Shown here: positions 52,086 through 64,000 of the stretch, in pieces | How the letters are laid out: every line of letters begins with the position of its first letter | Numbering within the stretch: position 1 is the first letter of the stretch | Assembly: GCA_960531495.1 (NCBI GenBank) | Contig: OY482847.1 | Location: 12,701,189 to 12,765,188, forward strand | Direction of reading: 5' to 3' | DNA: 64,000 nt | Source: Zeus faber | Lineage: Eukaryota > Chordata > Actinopteri > Zeiformes > Zeidae | Program-made: the position numbers and the translations under genes | Notes under the pieces: generated by a model | What the model was told of the DNA's origin: nothing | Database searches by the model: none | Seen by the model: only the letters and a program-made list of their open reading frames with translations

Positions 52086-52148
52086 CCCTGCTGCATAACC
52101 ACACACACACTCACACACACACACACACACACAGCCCTGCTGCATAAC

Positions 52149-52183
<35 letters not shown>

Positions 52184-52279
52184 ACACAGACACACAGCCC
52201 TGCTGAGTAACCACACATACACACGCACGCACGCACAGACAGACAGACAGACATGCGCAGCACTACAGCCCTGTTGAGT

Positions 52280-52312
<33 letters not shown>
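51821..52312. repeat. Compound VNTR: (CA)n with a repeated CCCTGCTG-type spacer
   Basis: CA tracts of varying length are separated by AGCCCTGCTGCGTAACC or close variants, which begin their CCCTG at about 51823, 51924, 52035, 52086, 52135, 52198 and 52269. That makes seven units with spacings of about 50 to 110 bp. The last two spacers differ slightly (GAGTAA in place of GCGTAA). Confidence 0.93.
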
Positions 52313-52316
<4 letters not shown>

Positions 52317-53632
52317 CACTGTGTAGTGAATTTGTAGGTTTATATTTAATATATATCATAAGGTCTAGTGTTCATTTCTGTACCAGTTTTCTACTGTTCA
52401 GTTATTTATCTTTGGTTAATTTCATCATGTTTTTGGTTTACTGTTATTTTATTGTCAACCTCTTGGGTTTATTGCACATTGCAAATGTATCCATGTCTAG
52501 TTTAGTGTTATCTATCATACCTGCAGTACCTATATACTCATCTATCTATCGAAGCACACACACACAAACAAGTTAGACACACACACACACACACACAAAA
52601 CACATTATGAATGTTACCATTACATCCACAACATTTTCCCTCCTACTCAGTCCATCTGCCTTTTATACAAGTGTAAATTTCAGCAACACCCAATCTAGCC
52701 TTGCTAACATTATTCCTATGTGTCTGTGCATACTTGAAAATGTGTGTGTGTGTGTGTGTAATGTTATTGATGACCGACCTTCCAGCCACTGGTTATTGAA
52801 CAACAACAAGGAGGAAGGGCAATTTATCTCAATCCGAAAATTTTGCAAAGCAATGAACTGGAAATAACTGCATAATTGGCAATCATTCATTATGAATGAC
52901 TACCCTGCCAATCAGACTTTCAACACTCACAAAACAAAATGAACAGCGCGCGCACACACACACACACACAATGAACCAACTAATCAGTATACGCTTAGAA
53001 TTTGGCTTGTATTTGTCATTTCTGCAATGAAATGTCATGAAATTCCTTCTAATCATTCGTTTTTCCACCGCATGTGTGTTTTTACACCGTTGTTTGGTCG
53101 GATCAGATCACGTGCTTTTCAAAGCAGAAGTGTGGACTTGCTCAATCACTCTGCAAAACGACGCCCTGATCCCAGATCGACCGTACAACCTTTGCTCCAG
53201 ATGTATGTTTGTCTGTGTCTGCTTTGCACCACCCTCCCGCTCGTGAGCGACGCACCACAGCGTCGGCCGTTCTCTTCTCAGCACCGCCGGCAGTAACAGA
53301 CACCACACTCGTCGACGTAGTTAATTGTTTTTAAGAGTAGGTAAATCTACAGTAAGAGCAGGAGCAGGGATGAAGGACCCTCAATTGATACACATTAGGC
53401 CTGGAACCCTATTGGACGGGATTTTGTCTCTTGGAGCCCAATCGGAGAGGATTTTTATGGCTGGATATGATTAAGTCCAAACCTCTATATCCGTCTACAC
53501 TACAGTAAGGGAAAAAACAGTGAAACCAGGATGAAAACACTCATAATTGAACATTCTCTAACAGCCCTGACGGCTTGTAAATGAAATAATGACGTTGCTG
53601 GGGACCCCCTGGAACCTCCCGAAGGACCCCAA

Positions 53633-53942
53633 TAGGAGCCCTTCTGTGTGGAGTTTGCATGTTCTCCCCGTGCTCACATGGGGTTTCCTCCACCTAACGT
53701 CAGTAAGGACCCCCACCAAAAACATGCACACATCATCGTCTGACCAGCGATGGACAGTCATCACCGGGTTCCCGGGCGCGTCCACAAATGCTGCCCACTG
53801 CTCCTGGCTGCCCCCCCGGAGGAAGGACAAGCCAGGATGGGTTAAATGCAGAGGCCTCATTTCACCGGCCACCATCAAACGCATGTGTGTGTGTTGTAGT
53901 GTGGTGTGTTGCGTGATAATTAAAGATTCTTCTTCTTCTTAA
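53633..53942 (+). repeat. SINE-like / LINE-tail repeat, copy 2
   Basis: It matches 42513-42843 in order and orientation (CCCTTCTGTGTGGAGTTTGC, AAAAACATGCA, AGGATGGGTTAAA, ending in AAAGATTCTTCTTCTTCTT). Confidence 0.75.
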
Positions 53943-55527
53943 AAGTTTCGGGACTTGGGAATACGCAGTTCTGTCGCTCTGTGCGAACATCGCAGTCCTC
54001 GCTTTGACCCCGAGCAAATAGAACAGCAGCATCAAGCAGCAAAACCTTGTGTATAAGCAGCAGCGTCATGAGGCGGCGGAGTGAAGATTGCGCTGCGTGC
54101 GTTGCACCGTGCTGCATACCGATGAGGCTGCATTCAACTCCAGCTGGTTGACCACGGCCCCGCTGGGAAAGAGCGCCGGGCTCCCAGGCTCAGAAAATAT
54201 TGATCTGAAATTAAGTGTTCTTCAACATCCTTTTCAGTTCCCAGCCCAGGCATGGTGTACAATGGAGAAGCAGGCTGGTAGATGGGGAGAGACACCGGAA
54301 GCGCCATAGTTAAACACGGCAATTGTGGTGTGGACCCATTATGTGGTTGGAGGTCATGTGGTTTTAATTGTGGGTATTGTTATTCCATCCCCGCTCCATT
54401 TTTTACTCTACCACTAATGTGCTTCATTGTCCTGTAAATGTAATACGCTTTCTGAAGCTGTAGGAGCCCTGAGCAATGGGAGAAAACACACGTCCAAATG
54501 GTACTGATGGATTTTTTTTGTGAGGCCTGCAAACGCTAGCAACGAAAATACGCATGCAGTAAGTGTAAATTTAGCGATATCATCTTCTGTTAAAGGTTTA
54601 GCCCAATTCACAAACCTGAACAATGGTTGTATTTAATGAGAAAAACGGATTTGATATATCAAGGGTCGCATTCAATCCCAAAGTGTTAAAAGAATCGTGT
54701 ACACTCAGCGCAGAAACCTTGACATTAAAGCAGAAAATCATCAAAATGGAGTCAGGGGGGGGGCGAGATATCTCGCCAGACTATAATAATTAAAAGTTTC
54801 ACTTGTGAAATAAGGCTCTCGTTTCGGGGTGGACAAAAGGCGGCTTAAACACTTCCTTTCTGTCAGCTCATCTCATCACACTCTGCAAAACTGTTCACAA
54901 GCTTAATTCTGTCCCATTCTCCTACAGGATCATTTGAATTGGTTGTTTTCAGACGGAGCGGGGCCACCGCCCGCCCCCTGGTCTGGAGGGTCTGGACGTG
55001 GAGCGTCAAGTCAAAGCCGAGCAAACGTCACCCGGCGGCAGCCGAGCTGGAATCCTTAATTCCCGTGAATTTAACAAAACAACGTGAAAGACGTTGAGAC
55101 CAATTAAGGCTCGAGCAAAATCCACCGTTTGTTTTGACAAGGTTGTGTCACGCTTCATTGTAATTATAAAAACTAACAAGTTTTCATTTTTAAAAAGGCG
55201 TAAGCAAGAAAATAAACTCTGTACTTTAATGCATATTATTTTTTCCCCTCACCTCTCCATTCATCAGGCTCAGTGCACCCAAACCAATTTTCAGGAGTAA
55301 TTAAACTTCACATTATTCGTCAATTCTTTTCCAATCCCACTCAGCTCTTGGGCATGAAAGTTCATTTTGAATCAAAGTAACAAACCTAATTAAACAATAA
55401 ATATAATAAATCGCTTATAATATACTGTAGTATGGGGAAGCTGAGGGACTGTCTATCCCAAATTGCTTTTCTATGAATGGCAATGTGTTTGTCCGTGGTT
55501 TGGACCAATGTCATCCTGGAACTCGAC

Positions 55528-55575
<48 letters not shown>

Positions 55576-57935
55576 ATGATTGTGCATTTTTAAGACTTTT
55601 TCAGGACCCGCGTTAAAGATAGTGCTATTAAAATGTTCACAGACCGCAGGGCTAAAGGGCGCAAAGGCACCATCAATTAATGCTCCCGAAAGATGGAGGT
55701 CAGGAGGTCAAAGGTTATTTAAATCTGTCTGCCCAGGTTAAAAAGTTTGCTTTTAAACAAGGTTGTCCTTAGAATATTGTGGCAACAACTTTAAGTGTTT
55801 ATGGTCGTGTCTGTGGAGCTGTGCGTGTGCATCCGTGTGTAAAGTGCGTAATCCCCCAATAAATACGAGCGTCTGGCTGTGGTGCAATGTGGGGGGACAC
55901 AGTGGGCCGGCATGCCATCACCCACCATGACTCATAGTGAAATGGGATTAGCACAGGCCTGTGGACCATTAGGGCTTTATGGAAGCACGCGCAGTGCTTC
56001 ATCAGAGGTGTAATAAAAGTCACACAAGGAGGGATGGCGTTAACCCTCGCTGGGACCTAATGATCGCCGGGGTCTTCGGCAGAGAGCGGCCAACACCGAG
56101 CCGTTCTCCCGGCCCGGCCGTGCCTCGGATTAATTATTGATATGGGTTTCCATAACAGCAAGGGAAACACAGCATCAATAAAAGATGGTGTCATTTTAAG
56201 GTGGAGGATGTAAATTGTAACAACTGAGGAATGGGTTCTAAAGGTTAGCGCATGGCGCGCCGGCCATCCGCCGTCTCCAGAGAGAAGAGACATGCTTACA
56301 TAAGTGCTTCTCTGGCAGCGGCGAAGCGGGAAGATCCTGCTAGTTAGTGATTAGGAGGGAGAAAGTACGGCGGGCTCCCTCTACTGCAGGGGCTTAACCT
56401 TGGCCTTGCTTGTCAGCACGTCGGCCCCACATTGGATAATCTCCATGCAGATTTCCTGCTCGAAGGTGCTTCCTCCGAGGCAACGGCAGCAGAGTCTGTG
56501 AAAGGCATTACCAGAATCATATGATACGGTGGCGTGGATTTGAAGTAGAAGTGCGTAGTAGTGTGTGCCGCGTATACTCAGGGAGCATGACACAGAAAGC
56601 GAGACGCTCTAGTAAAAGCCTCCGCCGATCAGAAACTAAGCGGCATTGACAAGGAGACATACCTCCTCTGGTATCATGCTGGGAAAGCAAGTACGGGCTT
56701 GCTTAAAAGACAAGCTGTAAGAATTTGTAATTGTGTGAGTATATTGTACAAGTACTTACTTTATGGTATGCTATATTGTGGACCCAGCAAAAGAGATGGA
56801 CAGCAAATACACAGCCAAGCTCATTTATATAATGTTACATGTTAAATTAGTCAATGGTCTCATCACTCCATGCACACTTGTAGAACACCGACACTTTTGC
56901 ACATTTGCAAAATCATGACACATAAGAGACAAAAACGATGCTTTAAATAAAAAACCCAGGATTTGGAAAACACATTGATAACTGCACTGAGATTTGCACA
57001 AAGTCAGACGAGTCATTAAAAAACATCTTGGTTGTACCAACAGCCTAACCATGAAGTATTCGATCGATGCAGATTGATGATGTTATTGTTACAGAGTACA
57101 TCCGAGACGCTTCTGGCGGGAAGGAATGTAAAGGTTAAGTGGTGATTCTGTTTTAATCATTCACTAGATGTGCTTTCATTCCAGCATGAAAAACACACCT
57201 TAAATCAATGTTTAGGCCTTGACGACTGATGAATGCGGGTATATGGCATCGCCGCACAACAAGTCCAAGAGTTCAACCGGCTAGAATGGAAACCAGCAGA
57301 GACCTAAACAGTGTTTTTAACATTACATTTTCCCTCTAGCTTGTGAGTTGGAGAACCTGGAAACCGGGTCTTTCTGTACGAAAGGCAAAGCAAGTCACAG
57401 ATTTAACACAACAAATGTATTAAGTGACCGCGGCACGGCAACACTGCCACCTTGACTCAAACGTCTTCCTAAAGTGAAAATAATAAAAAATAATAAGTTC
57501 TATGATAAACCTTAGTGCCTTCTCTGTGAGTTCACCAGTTCAACGACACTCAGTTACAATGTCAGTCTCCCGTACCAAGCACTGGCAAAGTAATCTGTGA
57601 ATATAGGAATACTCTAACTATTCCAAATGGGGTTTATCCATCCACGTACAGAGTTATTACATTTTTTCCGCATTCAACCTCTACTTTTAAAGACAAAGCC
57701 GTTCTTCATGCTGCACTGGTTTTCTCCACTGAAAATGTTCTTTTCTCTTAATTTACCTCAGTTGTAAAAAAAACAACATTCTCGAAAAGGATGCCTGCGG
57801 CTGAATGGCTCTCAAAACTGTAAAAAAACAAAAGCTTGTCCATGTTCGCCCCAGAACAACAAATCAGACGCAAGTACCAGAGCCTCGAGACGGCAAATTT
57901 TTCGTTTGTTTTTTTTTACCGTGGAATACATCTCA
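53943..57935. other. frmd5 intron 1, no gene seen
   Basis: Contains a (GT)n run at 55530-55570 and otherwise single-copy-looking sequence. Some parts (for example 55840-56110) look complex enough to be conserved non-coding DNA, but nothing in a single sequence can show this. Confidence 0.4.
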
Positions 57936-58260
57936 ATGCCTTCTCCTGCACGCGCCCGCTGGTCTCCTTTGAGGTGCCCCCGAACAAAAAGGCAGCGCTC
58001 ACGCTTGGAGGACTCCTTCCATCAGCGCGTTGCATCTCACCGTCGTCTTAAGTGCCCTTGAGGAGGCCCGACGGGGCCGAGGCGTGCTGGCTCCGCGTGC
58101 ACCCTCTCTGGCGGCTCGCGGAAATCATTTCTCCGGCAGAGAGCGGCTCGGCACCCCGGGGGCTCCATTACAGAGCGGGGAACCCTCCTCCCCGCCGCCG
58201 CACGTGAACCCAGCGGACGGCGGGGGCCAAACTGTTTTTCCCCCGAGCCCTCGCCGCTGG
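57936..58260. other. GC-rich, CpG-dense island inside frmd5 intron 1
   Basis: About 320 bp rich in CG dinucleotides (GCACGCGCCCGCTGG, GGCTCGCGGAAATC, CGCCGCCGCACGTGAACC) in an AT-rich neighbourhood. Open frames cross it on both strands but none resembles a known protein. It could be an alternative promoter or enhancer; this is inference. Confidence 0.45.
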
Positions 58261-59699
58261 ATGATTGCGCTGCTAATGGATCTTTCAGGGCGCAAGGGGA
58301 GAGGAGGGGAAATGCGGAGTGAGCGAGAGGGAAGGGAAGAGAAATAATTATTGCAAGGCGAGGAGGAGGGGAGTTTGGAGGAAGAAAGAGGAAAAGCGCA
58401 AGGTCGAACTGCCATGTCTCACATCTGTCGGAGGGCTTCTGGGGAACTGAATCGGAGCTTATGAGGCTAGAGGCAATGGAAAGACGGCTTGGAATAACCG
58501 ATGACCTCATAAGAAACAACCAAAGAGCCTTGTGATGCTCAATTCTCATTTATGGTTCAGGTTTTATTTAATTCATCGTTTTGCTAATATATATTAATAT
58601 TCCAATGTGGCCAGCAAGTGTCACCGGAGCGCGCTTGTGAAGTGACCTATATGCACCAATTAACAATAACAAAATAGTAACAGATAAACGGTGTGAAACT
58701 TGTGCCCCCTTTTTGGATATTTCCCTGGAGGCCATTTCAAAGACCTGTCGATTTGTGGGGCATCCTTGCAAGTCTTGCATGCATTGATGCCGCCCCCCCC
58801 TCCCCAAACCTCGGTGCCTCTGCTTCCACCAGCCTCCACCTTCAACTTGTCCCTCCGCCAACGCAGAACGGCAAAGAATGTCTTGATGCCTTTTTTTTTT
58901 TTTACCTGCAACATGAATGCAGCTTAACAGCCATTGTGTGTGTGTGTGTGTGTGGGGGGGGGGGGGGGTGTGTCATATGAAGGACAGTGACATTAAAAAT
59001 GACACTAAAATGACATTAAAAATGAGACAACCCAGAGAGCCTGTGTTGTCTCTGCCCCGTCTCTCCCCATGGAGCTCCAGGGAGGGAGATGCACTCCTCC
59101 CGTGTGAAGGTGAGGCGACCCTGCGATCCAATCTGGACATTTTCCCCTAAAGGTCTTTCGATGCACGCTTACGATATCATGCAAAGAGCGGAAGAAAGAT
59201 TTATGGTTGTATTAATTGTGCAGCTATATTTACATTCAATTTTAAACATTTGTTTGAGATGGTGGAAATATACACCTAACACTTACCAACGAGGAGACAT
59301 GGCAGGTACATCAAATTGGATTTACTTAATGAAACCCCATGTGCCTGGTGTATATTTCTCTCATAACATTTCAACATTTCAATATTTCAGTGGCGGCTTG
59401 AATAAAAGTGTAGCTCAATGGCATTGTAACTGGCCTTCAAACGACAGATGCATTTTTATCCACTGGTATTACTCTTGGCATCTGGTGTTCCTCTCTTATC
59501 ACACAGTGAGTAAAGCCTCAATCTGGATGTGTTTTTTTAATTTAGTCAACCAAAAAAAAAAAAAAAAAGAATAGAGATAGCTTTACTTATATGAAAAACA
59601 TTTTCTCAATTGCATTTATGTAATTAAAACATCAGAATTTATAAAAACTTTGACTGCGTTGAACCTTGTCCAGTGAGTGCAAATGTGCAAAACTCAAGT

Positions 59700-59940
59700 G
59701 CAACCATTTGAGTATTAAAAGCAGTATTACACTTCTGAGTTTTAAAAATAAGTGTTGCAGTATTCAGTAATAGATGCAGCATTGCAGTATTAGATATAAG
59801 TATTTCATTCTTGAGAATTAAAGGCAGTAGTGCAGTATTAAAAGCAGTAATGAGTATTAAAAGCAGTATTGCAGTATTGAGTATTAGAAGTAGTATTGGG
59901 TATTAAAAGCAGTATTGCAGTTTTGAGTATTGAAATCAGT
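59700..59940. repeat. AGTATTG-type tandem array, left part
   Basis: Irregular units built from GAGTATT(A/G)AAAGCAGTATTGCAG run for about 240 bp. The same array resumes at 61225 beyond a LINE-derived insertion. Confidence 0.8.
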
Positions 59941-59941
59941 A

Positions 59942-61220
59942 CAGGTACTCCTCACTTAAGGACCGAGTTCCGTTCCTAGGACCAGGTCATTAAGCGAATC
60001 GGTCGATAAGCGAGGACCCGTGTTATTTCATGGCGTGGAGTGTGGGGTGTATCCAGATCCAGTGGCTAGGTTGAGGAATGAGACATGAAATTCTCTTCAT
60101 GCTAGTGTGTTCTAAGCATCCTGGGGAGCCTGGTATATCAAGTTTTGGCACCGACGTGTCATTCAGGTTGTTCTGTTTCAGGTAAGTTGTCATCCTTTGA
60201 ACAATGATGCTAAAGAAGACATTTCCTTCATCTTTCAAGAGAAATATTTTCTTAGGGATTTAATACCGTCACTGTTCTTCCCTTTACTTTTGGGAAAGTG
60301 TGTTTCTTCCATGCCACCCTTATTTGTTTCCAGAGGAATCTCAGGACATCTGGAGCGTATTTATACAGCCTGTGTGGAATTCCGCTTGGTCCCGGAGCTG
60401 AAGCTGTCCTTGCCTTCCCCACAGCTTTCACGACCTTGCTCCTGATCTTGGAGGGCTGTCATCCAGCTGGTGTTCTGGTTGGGGGATGGGTGGCTATCTG
60501 GAGGTACAGTATGACTCTCTGCTCCTGTCTCTGACAATCGGTGTGTGTGGTTTTCAGCTGGTCCTCAACATCCCTCTTCAACATTTTAAGTGAGCCGCAT
60601 TTTTCTTTTATGCAAATCTAAGAAATATGGTAGAAATATGTTGGTGCCCCCACCTTCTTCTTGCATCAGACTCCGGGGTTTTCTGCTCTCCCTAGTTTTG
60701 CCAGGCGATCTTTCGTCTTTTTGTCGAAGGTTGATCCCTAACAAGGCTTTGATTTCATGTTGCCCTCTAGACTTTAAAGGGGGTGTTGTTGTTGTGTTGT
60801 TGTTGTTGTTGTCTTCCCTGCCTTTTATTTACCAAACCCTTCTACCTGGTAGCTATAGATCGGGTCAATCAATCTTTCGAGCTTCTTCTCTGCTGGTCCC
60901 CAAAGTCCATCCAGAACTTAACTCAGGTCAGTATTGAATGTTGTCCACTCATCTTTGTTGCTGGACTTTGGCCACTTAACTTGTGATTTGTGGCCTTGCT
61001 GCACCTTCTCAGTAGCAGGCTGTGTCTGGCTGGGTTCCAGATCAGATGTTATGCTTCAATTAGTCTCCTCAACCATTGGGATATTGATGCTTAGCTTGGG
61101 TTGTTTCCTGTCGCTATGCTTTACTCAACCTTTCTCTCAAGAGATAATGGTCAATGCGAGGTCCCGGTCCCTTCACGCACTGCATTCGGCCTTGACGTAT
61201 TCTTAGGCCTCTGAGATTGG
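59942..61220 (-). mobile_element. Decayed non-LTR retrotransposon (LINE) fragment inserted in the tandem array
   Basis: Read on the minus strand, pieces in several frames resemble a LINE polyprotein. An upstream piece near 60900 reads KWPKSSNKDEWTTFNTDLS, with AEKKLERLIDPIYSY after it. A reverse transcriptase part near 60400-60023 reads GIPHRLYKYAPDVLRFLW, VFFSIIVQRMTTYL and DTSVPKLDIPGSPGCLEHTS. Stops and frame changes are frequent. The reverse transcriptase stops before its catalytic core, so this copy is dead and deleted. Its low-coordinate end (59942-60034) matches 16798-16893. Both sides abut AGTATTG units. Confidence 0.7.
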
Positions 61221-61224
61221 ACCA

Positions 61225-62010
61225 CATGCAAAAGCAGTATTGCAATATTGAATATTAAAAGCTGTATTGCAGTTGAGTATTGAAAGAAGTATTGCAGTGT
61301 TGGGTATTAAAATCAGTATTGAGTATTGGAAGCAGTATTGCAGTATTGAGTATTGAAAGCCGTATGGAGTATTGAAAGCAGTATTGCAGTATTGAAAGCA
61401 GTATTGCAGAAATGAGTATTAAAAGCAGTATTAAGTATTGAAAGGAGTATTGCACTATTGAGCATTGAAAACAGTATGGTGTATTGAAAGCAATATTGTA
61501 GTATTGAGTATTGATAACAGTATGGAATATTGAAAGCAGTATGGAGTATTAAAAGAAATATTGCAGTTTATGGAGTATTGAAGCAGTATTGCGAGCAGTA
61601 TCGAGTTAAAAAGCAGTATTGAGTATTGGAAGCAGTATTGAAATAAGTATTGCAGTGTTGAAAAGTGTATTGCAGAATTGCAGTATTGAAAACAGTATGG
61701 GGTATTGAAGCAGTATTGCGGGCAGTATTGAGTAGTATTAGTTAAAGGCAGTATTAAAAGCAGTATTGAAATAAGTATTGCAGTGTTGAAAGGAGTATTG
61801 CAGAACTGAAAGCAGTATTGCAGTTTTCAAAACAGTATGGAATATTGAAAGCAGTATTGAATATTGAAAGCAATATTGCTGTATTGAAAAATGTATGGAG
61901 TAATTAATGCAGTATGGAGTATTGAATGCAATATTGCAGTTTATGAGTATTGAAGCAGTATTGCAGTATTGAAAGCAGTTTTGCAGTATTGCAGTATTGA
62001 AATCAGGCAT
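61225..62010. repeat. AGTATTG-type tandem array, right part
   Basis: About 800 bp of units such as GAGTATTGAAAGCAGTATTG and variants with ATGGAGTATT. The unit length is irregular (roughly 15 to 30 bp). Long open frames on the minus strand (FNTQYCNTAF-like) are a product of the repeat. Confidence 0.88.
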
Positions 62011-62153
62011 GCATTAATACGTCCCATTCAGAAAAGGTCTGCTCAATGGACCGTGACCATGCGACTGCTCTGGAACTAGCAGCGTGATGGGATGCGATCA
62101 TTCAGAACAGAACAGTGACTGCGGTGCGGAGCGGTGCTGCAGCACAACGCTGG

Positions 62154-62489
62154 CTACCCGGAATTAATGCTCCAAGGTGACGCTGACATCTCAGAAAGAT
62201 GAGACATACGAAGAGCTTCTGTCACCATCACCCGGATGGTGTTATCATACAGCAATGTGTTCCAAAGAGAGAATGAATGAATCAAGGGCAGCTTGAACTC
62301 CAGGTTTACTGAAGGACCCTGAAAAGATTTCTTCCAAAGATGATCAATGAAATTGTAAAGCGTCAGTGAGGTTAACGCGCCGATAACTAAGCTCCGGCTG
62401 AACTTGTTTGCTGCGTTGCCATACTGTCCAGGCCCGAGCATCGGGTAGAGGTAGTGCATGATCTCCCGGAAGGACTGATAGTTAGGCAT
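62154..62489 (-). other. Open reading frame of 111 codons, unrecognised
   Basis: On the minus strand an ATG-started frame (MPNYQSFREIMHYLYPMLGP near its start, ending SASPWSINSG) is not low-complexity and lies just beyond the tandem array. I cannot place it in a family. It may be a degraded mobile-element piece or chance. Confidence 0.2.
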
Positions 62490-64000
62490 CTACTGTTGTT
62501 TTTCCCTGAGGACAAACGGTTCCAAAGTACTATGCATGTTTTTTTCATAATTTGGGCAATTTTAAAAAACAGAAATTGAGCTTTGCTTCCTGAGCCTGGT
62601 TTCGTAGACGTTGAACTTATTTAGCTGCTGTTTTCGTAATGTGAATATAAAGTCAATTATTTAATATCTAACATTTTAATAAATGTGTGTTATTCACATA
62701 CAATTCACATTAATTCAGGTTTGTTGGCAGAAATAATAAATACAATTTAAAAAAACAGATAGATTAATTAATACAATTGAAAAATAAAATAGGTTTGAAC
62801 TCCATGTGTGCATAAATTAAAATAATAAAATCCAAGTTATCCTTATTAAAAGTGACTCGAAACAGACGTACTGTATAGGAATTGGTTCTGTAGACCACAC
62901 AACACCTACTGTATAACTATCGTCTAGTTCTCTCCACGGTAATGAAATGGATTGTTAATAAATTGAGGTCATGAATTCACCGTGGGCATTGGCAGGACTA
63001 AAGTCATTATAAAAGCGTGTCGTGGCAAAGTCTGTCAGGAGAACACTGGTAGCTATCGCTTCACAAGACGACAAGTACGGTCAGAATTTGGAACGTACAA
63101 TGCCATGGCAACCAATTAGTTCCGCGCTAAATTGTCTCTTTGGCTTTGGATCTACTTGTCCTTTCAGTTGACCTCTATCATTAGAATACGCAAAGCGGAA
63201 TCCATTTTAAAATGTCCGCACTTGACAGCACGAGGTGAGCGCGAGGCTGAATCTGCGCCGTGATCCCCTCTTCACCCGCCGTTTCAGAGCTCTCCGTAAG
63301 CGCGGGCTGCCGGCCAAGCAGCCGACTACTCATTAAAGTCCGGCGGGCTCCTTTATTATATTCATTTTGGATTCTAATAAAAGTAGTTTTTGATTAACAA
63401 CTTGCGATTCGCTCGGCAGGCACAGTCACGACCACCAGCCTCCGGCTCAAAACAACGCAGGCAGGATGGGAGAGAAACGTGCCCGTATGTCTGCATCCGT
63501 CCCGCCCCCGCGCAGAGCCCTGCGCTCAGCTGAGAGGGCGTGTCCAGCTGTCCTGCCGAGTAGAGAGCGGCGAGAGTCGTCTTCAGTGTTTGACAAATAT
63601 TAGCGAAATAGCTGATGACAAAACACCATCAAGAACCGCATTGATGGCACGGACGGGGGAGAGCCTCATTAGACGGGCCACTCCGGAAAACACCGGTGGC
63701 AGTCACTTGACGCGGTAAAATATTAAAAAGTCCACTGGGGGCGCCGCGTTTTCCATACACGCCACACACGACGTTTATGGGCTTTATGAATGAATTATCT
63801 TTAACTGTTTTGTGTACAGCAGAGCCATCTCCACGACGCATTGCAAGTAGTACTGACCGGTAAATAATATTTGCACCGTCACCGCGATATGAACACGTGC
63901 GATAAACACATTGCCGGAAACGCAATGAATGACGAAAATCATTTTACCTACGGGCGCCATGCACTCTAACTGGTAATGCTCATAACAGCATCAGGAAGGC
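62490..64000. other. Window end, no gene recognised
   Basis: AT-rich sequence to about 63100, then a moderately CpG-rich stretch (63230-63700). No frmd5 exon 1 or other coding exon could be supported. Confidence 0.4.

Noticed and set aside
58030-58549. Overlapping frames of 105 and 170 codons on both strands
   Set aside because: Open frames are expected by chance in a GC-rich island. Both strands are open and neither resembles a protein.

Overview
The window looks like a piece of a ray-finned fish chromosome, probably percomorph. All protein-coding signal comes from intron-split vertebrate orthologues. The introns are compact and full of (CA)n, (GATA)n and (AAT)n microsatellites, and the mobile elements are of teleost type (Tc1-like, hAT-like, TTAA-flanked MITEs, decayed LINEs). 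I recognise no bacterial features, CRISPR arrays, or retrovirus- or Polinton-like elements. The species assignment is inference.

Layout. (1) 1-5365, + strand: the last nine exons of rasgrf1 (the Ras-GEF catalytic end), with a long 3' UTR to about 7200. (2) 7475-14129, + strand: a complete 12-exon ctsh (cathepsin H, 330 aa). Intron 2 carries a dead Tc1-like transposon, and intron 5 carries a (TG)n tract plus a copy of a promoter-like repeat. (3) 14130-16300: ctsh 3' UTR, then an intergenic stretch ending in tandem promoter-like units with CACGTG, CCAAT and GC-box motifs and a GGCGGGA site. (4) about 16307-25656, + strand: wdr76 (WD-repeat protein). Exons from 18583 to the stop are secure; the first exon is uncertain. 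(5) 25657-30231: a convergent gene-poor interval with a (GA)n tract and a foldback MITE, probably partly the frmd5 3' UTR. (6) 30232-49067, - strand: frmd5 exons 2 to 14 (536 residues, FERM domain to C-terminal membrane helix). Exon 1 is not visible and probably lies beyond 64000. (7) 49068-64000: apparently frmd5 intron 1, with a compound (CA)n VNTR, dispersed repeats, a GC-rich island and an AGTATTG-type tandem array split by a LINE fragment.

Functionally the genes are mostly independent: a neuronal Ras/Rac exchange factor, a lysosomal aminopeptidase, a CUL4-DDB1-associated WD protein and a membrane-linked FERM protein. RASGRF1 and WDR76 act on opposite sides of Ras (activation and degradation). 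The order joins two human chromosome-15 blocks, CTSH-RASGRF1 (15q25) and WDR76-FRMD5 (15q15). The least explained items are the tandem promoter-like units that also occur inside ctsh, an orphan terminal exon with a poly(A) signal at 34146-34362, and an orphan open segment at 32328-32408.
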